Below, piece after piece: positions 23,721 to 34,652 of a DNA stretch of 64,000 bases. A program made the translations under genes and the position numbers. Each line of letters opens with the position of its first letter. The first letter of the stretch is position 1. The notes below the pieces were generated by a model. It had not been told where the DNA came from. It ran no database searches and worked only from the letters and a program-made list of their open reading frames with translations. The stretch is from Impatiens glandulifera (Eukaryota > Streptophyta > Magnoliopsida > Ericales > Balsaminaceae): assembly GCF_907164915.1 (NCBI RefSeq), contig NC_061862.1, positions 128,473,641-128,537,640 of the forward strand, given 5' to 3'.

Positions 23721-26700
23721 CTATTGCCCGGGAAGCATGTTGAAGAAAGGAGGATAGCCGCGACCACCACGACCGCCTGTACTTGATCTTCCACCGCGTT
23801 CACCACCACTGGCACGTCCACCTTGATCGACATTGGATAGCCTACTCCGGCCACCACCACTTCGACCTCCACGCTCACCACCACTTCGACCACCACCTCT
23901 CTTGGTTGGCCTAGGATTGTCATCAGTGATTGGGGCTCGCCTGGATCTTGTGCCAGTTGACACACCATCATTTCTTCTCCTTGACTCTCCTTAAACTAGT
24001 CGAGGTTGAACACCTTCAGCATTGACCTTTGCAACCTCCTTCGCTTGAAACCTTATAGCAATGGAATCAACAAATTCTTGGCGTTCATTATCATTTCTAC
24101 TCATGCAACCCTGGATTTCCACCATCTGATTCTTCACCAGACTGAATTCTTCCATAGTTTTCTTGTGGCGTTCATCATTGAATTGCCTTTCAATGTGCAA
24201 TAATTCACTTTGACGGTTGAAGAGATCTTTTTGAAACTTTGAAAAGTTTACATTTGCGATATGGGTCTCATATGTGTTCTTCTTCAAAGTGTTATCTAGC
24301 TTAGTGAGGACCTTGAAAATATTGCGAAAGTTCTCCCTTTCTTCTTCCCTTGAGTTCATTGTTTGAGACATGGTCTTCTGAATCGATGAAATCATAGACC
24401 TCATACATCTTAGCACTTTGTTTCCTCCGGCAGATGACTCTTCTTAAGACGAAACTTCTTCAGATTCTGCTGCTATACTTTGAATAGGCTCAAAGTTTGT
24501 ATGAACCTGCTAGGATTGCTCCGGATGATTCATTTCGGCATTCTTAGCAGCTTTGTCTCGTTCTTCTTCTTCAATTTCTTTTTCAGCCCTCTCAAATCTC
24601 TCAAGCATATTTCCAGAGTAGTGACGAGGAATGTTGATGTTTTCGTGAACACTTCCCACAACGGCATCGGGAAATAAATGGGGCTTCACAAACGTTGCTT
24701 GCTGATCATGTTCCTCCTCAGATGAGGATCTTTCTTCTTTATCGTCTTTCTCTTTGGAGGGTTCCCCCTTAGTTCTGAAAGTTTCTGGCTGAATATCCTC
24801 GGTCAATTTCTCTTGAACACCATCTGTTCTTGCAACAAGGGTTAAAATCACCTTTTCTTCAATAGGAGCTTTAAAAGCCTCCTTAGTCACATCTTCCACA
24901 AGAATATCTTCTTCATTTATCTCAAGAGCTTGTTCAGGCTCTTGAACAGTCACATTTTCTTCTTCTTCATTCGAACGTTCTTGGAAGGGTTGATCTAGAA
25001 TGCGTCTCTCTTCGGCAGAAAGATTCCCGAATTCGATCAGGAGAGCAGCATCTAGCTCATCAGCATCTTGAATATCCATAGCTTCTTCTTCATTGAGAGG
25101 TTCTGCGCCAGAGCAATCAGCGCCATGAATGTGTCTAGAAGCGACAGAGATATAACTGTCCAGGATATCATTCAACTTCTTCAATACCTTTACTTCAACA
25201 TCATCTCCTTTCACATCAGGATAGAAGTTAGCTTTCTTGGCTTCAAAAATTGGAAAAAGAGTTTTTCCAAAAATGCAAGCTTCCACCCGTTCTCTTTTCT
25301 TCAGAGCCTCATCAACTTCTGAAGTTCTTGCCCATTTCAAGACTTTCTTCTCGTTTGCCACCATCTTCTTCCATTCTTTTGTTATGGCAGCGTTTGACAG
25401 AGAGTCGTTGTACTTGGAGGACAGCCTCTACATGGACCAGGACTCATAAATTTCCAATTTCTTAGCAGTAAGAACTTTAACTTGATCCAAAATAAGGTCA
25501 ACGATACCTGTTGCCTCAGATACATTCTCAGGAACTTGAATTGCAATGGATTTTCCTTTTCCAACAACCTCTATGGGTTTTGGAGCGGGTCTTGATTCAC
25601 CAATCACAATTCCACTTGTCCCTTTTCTGGAGCGCAACAGTTCAAAAGCAGATTGTGGTTTCTTACAGAGCTCAGCAGGAATCTCCATACAAACAACTTT
25701 CCCGGCCACCAAAGAATCTTTAAGAACAGGAATAGTGGGTTCACCAGCCACAAGGGTAAGAACGGCACCTTGTTCTGGTTACGATGACTCTGTAGCACAT
25801 GCGGCTACAAGATCTGTTTGAACAACAAGAGACTCAACCCTGTCAACAATTTCATCATTTGGACCGGCTGACTTAACAGTAGGCCCTTTAGCAGATTCTC
25901 TCAAAGGAGAGAATACAGATTCAGCTTGTTCTACTACGGGAACATCAAATTTAGGCACATCAGCCAAAGATTTAGAGGACTTCACCTTTGCAGATTTAGA
26001 TGTTCGTGGCGCCCTTGTCTTCTTCTCCTTTGAGGCACAAGACCTCGAAGGTTTCCTCAAAAAGGTTGAGGGAGTGGATAATGATGACATTGGCGTTGCA
26101 GCAAGTACGCCTGGACCTGGCTTCAACCTTGATTCAACAGATTCAGAGTCCTTCTAGTTTGGACTTTTTAGACTGGAGGAACTTTCCTCCGATTCGTTCA
26201 CCGTTTTGGTTCTCTTTGCCCCTGTTGACATAACAGAAGCAAAAGGCTTGGATCGGGTGGAAGCTTTTCCACCGGTCTGGAAACTGGAAGCACCAGATGT
26301 AGATTCAAGGTTGTTCTTCAACCTCGTAAGTGTACTAGCCACTGTAAGAGCAGTAAATATCGTGGAGAATTGATCTGCACCGATTCACCAACGGGAACCC
26401 CCAAATACTTCAACAAGTGACTTAGTTGAGCCGCATATGTAATACTTTCTTTGTTCGTCTGACTGATAGAATAACACAAATTCTGAAAAAGGTATGCGCC
26501 CAGTTTACCTGGATCCCTTTTGAGATAGCACACATATAGTCAAAACGGTATTGACTATAGAGATTGAAGGAACCGGATTTCCCTTGCAGCGCCTTCGCCA
26601 CCACGTCGTTCAAAAGAATGAAATGCAGTTTGAATACCTTTTTGGATCCATTCACATGGATTTTTAAACCGTCTACAGAGAAAGTTGTCTTCATCTCCTC

Positions 26701-27042
26701 CATGATTTCTGAAGAGAGATCCAAGTCGAAAAGATGACCCTCCATCGGATGTTCAAAGAACTCCTCATAAACTGCTTTGTCAAAAGAAAACTTCATTCTG
26801 TTGACGGTTGCTACGATGGAATCATCCACCATAGTTGCCGTTTTGAAGAAATCGCGAACTTCGTCTTCGTAGAAGATGAACGGTCCGCCCAGATACTTCC
26901 TTAACCCAGAATATTGTAGGGTTTGGAACATCTTCACCACCTCCGGTTGATCAAACATATACACCGATGGAAAGTCCACATGCAAAGTACAGTGACCGAG
27001 AGTGATTTTCTTCACCATTTTTGAGAGAATATGAATCGACAC
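23721..27042 (-). pseudogene. Accessory protein gene of E2, broken
   Basis: Same family as the E3 accessory gene; role unknown. N-terminal domain from 27042 (or Met at 27018): SGLRKYLGGPFIFYEDEV, then HFILLNDVVAKALQG and GIQVNWAH. Basic Ser-rich linker near 26126-25780 (KEKKTRAPRTSKSAKVKSSK). Helical domain near 25364 (KVLKWARTSEVDEALKKRE, KKANFYPD), an acidic region, a coiled coil near 24416-23991, and an RGG-box tail (GGERGGRSGGGRSR) ending PPFFNMLPGQ at 23721. Two frameshifts fall in the N-terminal third; after that one frame runs to the end with stops near 26154, 25779, 25428, 24510 and 23991. A TATA box lies 97-106 bp upstream. No transmembrane segment is evident, so it does not look like an envelope protein. 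Confidence 0.75.
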
Positions 27043-27138
27043 AGGATTTCAGAGAGATTTAGTGACAGAACTGCAAATAAAGCTAGGGTTCTTAAAGATT
27101 TCGAGAGATTGGAAGCTTTCAAAATCATGCAGAAATGT

Positions 27139-27148
27139 CCTTATATAG
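27139..27148 (-). promoter_or_regulatory. TATA box upstream of E2 accessory gene
   Basis: CTATATAAGG on the minus strand, 97-106 bp before the ATG at 27042, with a CT-rich leader between. The identical 10-mer sits at the same kind of position before the second accessory gene of E4 (51481-51490). This suggests an internal promoter separate from the LTR. Confidence 0.55.
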
Positions 27149-27359
27149 ATGAAAGAAGGATATACAGATTAACCGTCTATTCTAGGGGTATGGCCCATTA
27201 ATAAATGTTAGACATCCTTTTTCAAGACATCATCATTAAAAATGAGGGTATATCAGTTATTTTCTCTAAATTCATAGACACGTGTCTTCATGTTATTAAG
27301 AGATGACTGTTTGATGTTTTGAGCGGGAAATCAGATAGCTCTCAACGTGGGACAGCTGT

Positions 27360-27740
27360 CCTTGATCAGTCTAATCGGCACGTAGTTAGACGTTTTTCTT
27401 ATTCCACAAATCCATATTACACACGTCTATTAGACGCATACGTCTAATTCCGTGTTTGTAAAAATATTCGTCTAATGTTTATTAGACGTGTACGTCTAAT
27501 TCCGCATAAACACCACGTGTTAGACGTGTGTTTATTAGACGTGAGCATCCTTTTGATCATGACGTAAAACGTCTAACGTCTATTAGACGTGTCCGTCTAA
27601 TTACGTAGGTATAACACCTCAACATATAGAGTTAGATGTATGGATTATGCGCAAAAATACGTCTAAGTACATACTGTTTCTTTTAGACACCCTTGTCCAA
27701 TTAGACCGATTAAGGATATTCGTCTAGAGAGTATCTTTAC
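27360..27740. repeat. Internal TTAGACGT palindrome cluster upstream of E2 accessory promoter
   Basis: About a dozen TTAGACG...CGTCTAA pairs, for example 27433-27452, 27481-27502 and 27580-27601, in an otherwise noncoding gap between gag and the accessory gene. It is the same motif that fills the LTRs, here placed 200-600 bp upstream of the internal TATA box. Confidence 0.8.
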
Positions 27741-28032
27741 TTCCAAATTGATTTTTCCCTCTCATTATGAATATGGACATTTAGAGTTTAATAAACAATT
27801 TTTGTGGTCTAAAGACCAAAAACATTTTTAACAAATAAAAACATTTATTCTTCCAGAATGGCAAATGCCATTGTTGATCTTCCAAGCTGTGTACTCAGAG
27901 GAGTACTCTTCTAGCTTCCTTCCTGCTATCCTCCTGCATTACCTACAAAATAAACTATTGACAAACATTGGTACCCATACTTAATTGGGTCCTCGATCAA
28001 TTTGTCCCTTAGGAATCCATATTTGAGTTATT

Positions 28033-29758
28033 CTAATGGATTTCCCATTTTGTTGTGATTAATGCATAAGATTTTGACTTAGCAGATGACTTCCTGCTAG
28101 CCAATAATCCTTTGACTTTTGAAGAAGATTTTCTTTTAAAAATCCTTGACTTAAAGTAAGGTTTTAAATTACCAGACTTATTAACTTTTTCTAGCTTATT
28201 CTTAAGCCAGCTAACAGTCGGTGGAACATAAACTATTTTTTTTAATGCAACTTCTTCATGAATAGGATCAGATTCAATGTCAGTCATACTTCCTTTGACA
28301 AAACTTATTGGCTTAAGTTGGTCATTTGGTTTTGACTTTTTGCATGACAGATTAAGATCATTACTGTCAAATCCCAATCCGGATCTAGATCTAGCAGGTT
28401 TCAACATGCTGATCTGATATTTGACAGCATCACCAGATCTTTCCATGCATTGACAACATAGTTAAGCCTATTGTTTTCATATGAAAGAGTTTGAATCTGT
28501 TCCTTGAGTATCTCATTCTCAGATGAGATCTCTTCAATATTCTTTTCAAAATCATTTGACTCTTCCTCTTTAGACAGATTTGGTTTATTTAAATCTGATG
28601 AAGATTTAGTTTCATTTAGAGATTCTGCTAGCTTCCTGTACTCGATGACCATGTCATCTAGTGCAGCTACCAGTTGTTCTCTTGAAAATCTTTCGGAAGA
28701 AAAATCAAATACCTCAGTCTCCTGAGTTCCTTCTTCATCTTTTTTGGCCATGAAGCAAGCCACGTCTTCTTCATCACTTTCAATGGATGAGAAGTACGAA
28801 CCACGGCTGCTTCCTCTATTCTTTCCGTCACCAGCCATAAGAGCCTTCAGCTCTTTTCCATCTTCCTTGGCATCTTCACGCTTTGGTTTTCGGCATTCCG
28901 ATGCATAATGACCTTTAATACCACAGTTAAAACAAGTAAGTTTAGCTTTAGATTTTCTATTATCATTAGAATTTGAATAGTTTGAGTTAGAGTTGCTCTT
29001 CTTCATGAAGTCGCCAAACTTCTTCACAAATAGAGACATGGCATCGCTGCTTAGCTGTTGAGCTGCCATCTTCACGTCTGGAGCGGTTGGTGTCTCTTAA
29101 GCAGTCACCAGCGCCTTGGCAATGATAACGGACGTGAGTTGATCTTCTTCCATCCTACAGTTCAGCTCGAACTCATAGGCCTTCAAGTCAGCGAAGAGAT
29201 CTTGTTAAGATCTTTGGATTCTCTCATCGCCATAGTCTTTATGTCCCATTCTCTTGGAAGAGCACGCATTACCTTGATAGCAAGCTCCCAGTTGCTATAT
29301 GTCTTGCCTAGAATGGATAGGGAGGAGACGATCTTGCTAAATCTGGTGTCGAAATCGTTCATTGTTTCACCAGGACGCATTTTGAAGTTGTCGAACTGTT
29401 GAGTAGAAACCATGATCTTGTTTTCTTTGGTTTGCTCGTTTCCCTCACAAAGTTGAGTGAGTCTGTCCCAGACCTCTTTGGCAATGTCACATTCGATGAT
29501 GTAGTTGAACATACTGTCATTGAGAGATCTGTACAGAACATCAAGAGCCATGTTGTTGAGGTTATTCTGCCTCTTTTCATCAGTTATCTAGTCGGCCTTC
29601 TCCTTATTAATCTTGATAGGAACTTCTGTGACAACGCTCCACATGTTATCATGAAGAGAAGAGAGATGAGCACGAACTCTTTTCTTCCAAACAATGTAGT
29701 TTTCACGAGAGAAGGTTGGAATGGCTGTAGCACTGACATCTATGGATATGTTCGACAT
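28033..29758 (-). pseudogene. gag: Copia gag of E2, broken
   Basis: Capsid/nucleocapsid protein of a copia element. Starts MSNISIDVSATAIPTFSREN at 29758. A UBN2-type domain follows (IIECDIAKEVWDRLTQLCEG, MRPGETMNDFDTRFSKIV) to about 29183. Then come a CCHC zinc knuckle CFNCGIKGHYASEC near 28930-28889 that would bind RNA, an acidic coil, and a basic C-terminal segment to 28033. Breaks: an in-frame TAG at 29590-29588 (codon 57), a frameshift near 29200, a TAA near 29098, and another frame change near 28420. The tail resembles the IWIPKG...GP motif that precedes protease in related elements, but protease itself is gone. Confidence 0.85.
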
Positions 29759-29789
29759 ATTTGAGGAAAGGCTTGAGAATAGAAATAGG

Positions 29790-29801
29790 GCTCTGATACC
29801 A
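29790..29801 (-). promoter_or_regulatory. Primer binding site of E2
   Basis: GCTCTGATACCA on +, that is TGGTATCAGAGC on the element strand, complementary to the 3' end of plant initiator methionine tRNA. It sits 2 bp from the 5' LTR at 29804. Confidence 0.93.
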
Positions 29802-29803
29802 AT

Positions 29804-31738
29804 TGATAGGATCAGCTTTATCGATAGAGACGGGGGTCTGGCTAAGGATGAAGGCTTATGAAAAATAGTTTGAAAGAAATCCTTTTAGGGATTTAATTCG
29901 CTTTCTATTCTACGCAAACTTGTGTAAACACTTGAAACGGATTCAAGGCGGAATTGTTACTTGGGTTTGAAGCACAAGATGAAATATGAAAAGATGACAG
30001 AAAAGAAGAATACAACAATTTGTTTATGGATGTTCGGAGAAACTCTCCTACGTCACCCTTTATTCCAACCAACGGAAGGATTCACTATAATATTATTAGA
30101 ATCAAATACAGTTTACTCACACACTTAGCTCACTATTGAACAGAACACTTTTTGTTCAATTACAAGATGAAGAATATCACTCAGATAAAGGTGTTTTGAT
30201 TCTATCTCTCTCTCTCGATTCACACACAGTATAATCAGAAAGAAGCTTCAAAATATTCAAAGGCTTGAATTCTCTGTAGTTTCAGTAAGCAAGATTGGCA
30301 AGTAACAGGTGCTTCATCCGTTGTCCTTAGGATTGGTTAAATACTGAGCAGGAGCTAACGGTCGAAATTTCAAGAATGATACGTGCCACTCTTCCATTGG
30401 AAAGCCTCCATTGTACACAACAGGGTCTGAGCACCAGGATCGTGGCCGTATAGAACTAGTAGTGCGCCGAATATTCCATCAGGGATGTACTTGAAAAACA
30501 AGTAATTTGAGGAAAATTCTCTTACGTGGCATTTCTTGATTGGATGCGTATAGCTGCTGTACTAATCTTCACTAGAAAGTGGAGCAGAAGTAGGGTACAG
30601 CTATAGCACGTGGGTAGGTGAGATGCTAGATTCAAGTGTACTGCTTAAATTGAGCATTAGACGTATTTCAGTTAGACGGATTGTGAAAATCAGTCTAATG
30701 AAATATGTCATCTCCTTCTAATAGAAAAACGTCTATTAGACCGCATGGTCTAATAGAATTAGACCGCGTCTAATTACAATAACCATTAGACTGCACGTCT
30801 AACTCCACTGAGTTAGACTGCACGTCTAATTCCAGTTCTACCTCAGACTTGTCTGAAGGAGTTAGACGCACGTCTAACTTTCATTAATTAGACCACACGT
30901 CTAATTATTCAATAACCATTTAGACTGCACGTCTAACTCCACTAAGTTAGACTACACGTCTAATTCCAGTTCTACCTCAGACTTGTCTGAAGGAGTTAGA
31001 CGCACGTCTAACTTTCACTTTCTATTAGACTGCATGTCTAAATTTATTAAGTTAGACTTCACGTCTAATTCCGCATAAATTAGACTACTCGTATAATTGC
31101 AAATATATTAGACTACACGTCTAATTCCGATGAGTTAGACTGTACGTCTAATTCCGAATATCAATTAGACTACCCGTCTAATTACAAATATATTAGACTT
31201 ACGTTTAATTGTGTGTATTCATTAGACTTGCGTCTAATTCTTTACATCTATTAGACTACACGTCTAACTCCGATGAGTTAGACTGTACGTCTAATTCTAT
31301 TAGACTTACGTCTAATTCTGTGTATTCATTAGACTTGCGTCTAATTCTTTACATCTATTAGACTACACGTCTAACTCCGATGAGTTTGACTGTACGTCTA
31401 ATTCTATTAGACTTACGTCTAATTTCGTGTATTCATTAGACTTGCGTCTAATTCTTTACATCTATTAGACTACACGTCTAATTCCGATGAGTTAGACTGT
31501 ACGTCTAATTCTATTAGACTTACGTCTAATTTCGTGTATTCATTAGACCATCCATCTAATTACACGTCTATTAGACTACACGTCTAACTCCGATGAGTTA
31601 GACTGTGTGTCTAATTCTATACAAGTCTTATAACATATTGTCTCAATACAACTGTATCAAAACTCATAAGTTATTTCATCATCAAAATATCAGTGGTTAA
31701 ATTGTTTCAACACTTAGTCAAAATAATTTGACCCAACA
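29804..31738 (-). repeat. 5' LTR of E2
   Basis: TGATAGGATC...CCCAACA, the partner of 21538-23503. It contains the same conserved TTTATGGATGTTCGGAGA block (30023-30040) and the TTAGAC/GTCTAA palindrome array (30655-31615). It is followed by the target duplication GTTCA at 31739. Confidence 0.92.
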
Positions 31739-33294
31739 GTTCAGGCTTCCAGAGTTGAATTGGTAGATGTCCAAAGTCGATTAATTGGGAGAGAGTGAAG
31801 AAAAACTTAATGATGAAGAAAAAGTTGATCATGGAAATTTCATAAGGTTGAGTTTATTATAGGAGAGTTTTGCGAGACAGACGTCAAGGGTTAATTGACT
31901 TTCACTCGGTGACAAAAACACTTCTTTTGAGAAACAATTTTTTTAGGTTCAAGAATGATGACGATGAGTATATATTAAGGGTAAAAAGACGTTCACGAAC
32001 TTGCTATCCAGTTCTACAAACAGCTTACGAGAACAAAAAAACAGCAGCCAAACCATTTGAACACTTTGTACCAAATCATTGGCAAAAAGACTTTTGTTGA
32101 TGATAGTCAAGAGTTAGTCAAGGTGGTCACAAGAGAAGAATTCAAGGAATTTTTGTTCAACATTAATGTGAACAAGAACCCATGCCATAACAGATTCAAT
32201 GCTCAATTCTTTACAGAAAACTGATTGGTCTTAGAATTCTTCATAAATAGAAAAATGCTTAAACAATGGAACACTAAAGTTTTGACCCTAATTCCCAAAC
32301 CCGCGTTTCCTAAAAGATTTCAAGATTTTAGACCAATTTCTTACTGTAATTTATTTACAAAAATTATTTAAAAAATTCATTCAAAACGCTTTAAGAATGT
32401 CATTGGTATGATTGTCAGTCTAAATTAGTATACATTTATCCCTAGTCAAATTATTTCTCATAATATTATGCTCATGTAGAATCTTTTTAAAGTTTATTGG
32501 AAAAGAAAAATATTTCCGAGAATTGCTTTCATAATTGATATAAAAAAGGCCTTTCATTCAGTTAGATGGGAAGCCATTCAAGATTTCATGGTTGTATCTG
32601 GTTTTATTATGATTTTTATAGAATGGATTTTGCAATGTCTTTCTACCTCTCATTTTGTAGTTAGCGTCAATGGAATCTACAAAGCCTATGTCAAGGGTAA
32701 AAATATAGTGAGATAGGGAGATCCCCTCTCTTCTTATCTTTTTGTCATCAACATGGCGATCTTTGAGAACATCTTTACAATGCTCCAAAAGAATTGACTA
32801 TATCACTTCCACCCATTTTGTGAGGAGAAAGAGATTACCCACTTATGCTTTGCTAATGATCTTTTCATCCTTACACACGCGGACGTTGATTACATCAAAA
32901 CTGAAAGGGATGCACTAACATTTTTTCTGAGGTTACAAGTTTGACAATTAACAAAAACAAAATCTTGGCATTCTATGGAGGCATGAAGGAGGACATGAAG
33001 GCGAATATTTTTAGTATCATGGGCATTGCAGAAAGAAGCTTTCCAGTTAGATACTTAAGGATCCCGCTTACACAAAAACATATACAAATTTCACATTTCA
33101 TACCATTGACCGAGAAGGCAAAGAACACAATTTCATGATGGGCAGAAAGGAAACTCACGCATGTTGGAAGGATCGAACTAGTTAAGAGTGTGGTTATGGG
33201 AATCATAGGATATTGGGCACAACAGATTATTCTCCTAATGAAAATAATGAAGGAATTAGATACACTGATGAGGAACTTCATATGGGGAAACAAT
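31739..33294 (+). pseudogene. LINE reverse transcriptase fragment interrupted by E2
   Basis: Plant L1-type non-LTR reverse transcriptase with many stops. Motifs in order on +: the linker before RT (ESEEKLNDEEKVDHGNF near 31790-31840), TLIPK and FQDFRPISYCN near 32280-32350, IIDIKKAFHSVRWEAIQDF near 32540-32590, GDPLSSYLFVINM near 32720-32755, and CFANDLFIL near 32850 where a catalytic aspartate of the usual A-D-D is replaced by Asn. The 39 bp at 21499-21537 left of E2 read as the same kind of sequence, so E2 landed inside it. The LINE stops at the CACTA terminus at 33295. Confidence 0.82.
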
Positions 33295-33760
33295 CACTAG
33301 TACAAAAAAGGCCATGAAGCGAGTAAACATAGCGATTGGTCTAAATGACAATCGCTATTATCAATGTAGTAACGATTGGGTTTAAATCCAATTGTTATTT
33401 CATTGATAATAGCGATTGACCTTTAGACCAATCTCTACTACCTTGATATAAAGACAATTGGTTAGAAAACCAATTTCTATAAACCTAATAAAAACTACGG
33501 AAAAAGAGGCGCAATGTTTTACAGCCTTTTTGAAGTGTTAGTAAAGATTGGATAAGTAACCAATCACTATTCAATATAAGTTTAATTAACACATCTCTCT
33601 TTTTCTTTTACTTTCTTCTTTTGCTTTCCGAAATCCGCTCCCCCTTGACATCTCTTTCTTCTCTCTTTCTCTCTAATATCCATCCTCGACCAGAACCAGA
33701 TCCAATCTCCATTTCTCTCTTTTAGAGTTTTTATCCAATCTAAATAAAATGTTAGAAATA
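33295..33760 (+). mobile_element. CACTA-like terminus and subterminal array (CACTA-5), truncated
   Basis: Starts CACTAGTACAAAAAAGG and continues with TAGCGATTGGT and its complements to about 33570, the motif family of the element at 12629. A CT-rich leader-like stretch (33590-33720) follows, as after the termini of the other CACTA elements here. No transposase follows; the right side fades into AT-rich DNA. The open frame on the minus strand here is a product of the CT-rich leader. Confidence 0.6.
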
Positions 33761-34544
33761 AAGTATTCAAAAATAAATATTGAATTGTTAGCAACTAAAA
33801 TGTATTTTTTTAACATATAATATTGTGTAATTTTTAACTTTTATAAAGTAAGGTAGCTCGGTTGAATGTGTTGTTTGTCGTATTACATATAAAAGAATGT
33901 TTTTGAAATGTCGCTTTAATGAACCTTATATTTAGTTTGAAGATGTTTTTGGAATGAATATTTAAGATTTTGACAATTTTTAGTTGTCGTTTCTTTAAAT
34001 CTAATAGGTTTAAAATTATTTAATTCATAAGTATTTTATGTATTCCTATGATTATTTTTTTGAACATTCATTTTTGTTTGTTATTACACTTGCAAATTCA
34101 TTATGCAGTCTTTTTTTTATGATTCTTGATTTTTAAATAAATTTATTATATTGTTACAAAAATAAAAGATATTATAATATTAATTGGCATAGAGTCTATT
34201 TTGATTAAAACTCTGTCCTCCTTTATTACCATTACACTTTTTCCTTTTTTCTTAGTATAGATAAACATTAATATAAAAAAATATTAAGGTACTTTGATTG
34301 AAAAGTAAAAGTCATTTTGAGTATTTTCATATATAGTTTGATTTGTGTAATTTTAACACAAATCTTATTTGTAAATTTAAATAAAAAATAATTCAAACTT
34401 CCCTCATGTAGATGTAGGATGATATTAATTGGGAATCATCAATTGAATATTTATCTACTAGGAATCTTTAGTATTTATATAAAAAATATACTTATGGTAT
34501 AATATCATTTCATCTAGATAACTCTTACATTAATGCTCTTAAAC
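33761..34544. other. AT-rich intergenic DNA, no gene seen
   Basis: Upstream region of the zinc-finger gene. Strongly AT-rich with no recognisable element beyond the core promoter annotated separately. Confidence 0.45.
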
Positions 34545-34547
34545 TCT

Positions 34548-34652
34548 TTAGTGTATATATATTGTAAAACAACTTAGTCTCTTCTCACATATCATCTTCC
34601 TCCTTAACATCGAGAGAAAAATATTTGTAGCATCCTAGTTGATAACAAGAAG
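34548..34652 (+). promoter_or_regulatory. Core promoter and 5' UTR of the C2H2 gene
   Basis: TGTATATATATTG at about 34551 is a plausible TATA box roughly 100 bp before the ATG at 34653, followed by a CT-rich leader. The same TATA and leader are duplicated at 38211-38301, with the AACATCGAGAGAAAAATATTT segment conserved. This shows the limits of the duplicated promoter block. Confidence 0.55.

Larger units (their letters stand above)
21538..31738 (-). mobile_element. Complete-ended copia (Sirevirus-like) retroelement E2, pol-less
   Basis: A 10.2-kb element in minus orientation with both LTRs (21538-23503 and 29804-31738) and a 5-bp target duplication GTTCA at 21533-21537 and 31739-31743. Internal order on the minus strand: primer site (29801-29790), gag (29758-28033), a repeat-rich gap, accessory gene (27042-23721), polypurine tract next to 23503. 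No protease, integrase, reverse transcriptase or RNase H sequence is visible between gag and the accessory gene. It was therefore mobilised in trans or lost pol after insertion. It interrupts a LINE that continues at 31739. Confidence 0.9.

Noticed and set aside
24510..25830. Several plus-strand open frames of 60-90 codons
   Set aside because: They are antisense shadows of the E2 accessory gene, Leu/Ser/Phe-rich as expected from complementing Glu/Lys codons.
29757..31738. Novel stand-alone palindromic satellite
   Set aside because: The TTAGAC/GTCTAA array here is part of the E2 5' LTR, proven by the paired copy at 21538-23503, the primer site and the target duplication.
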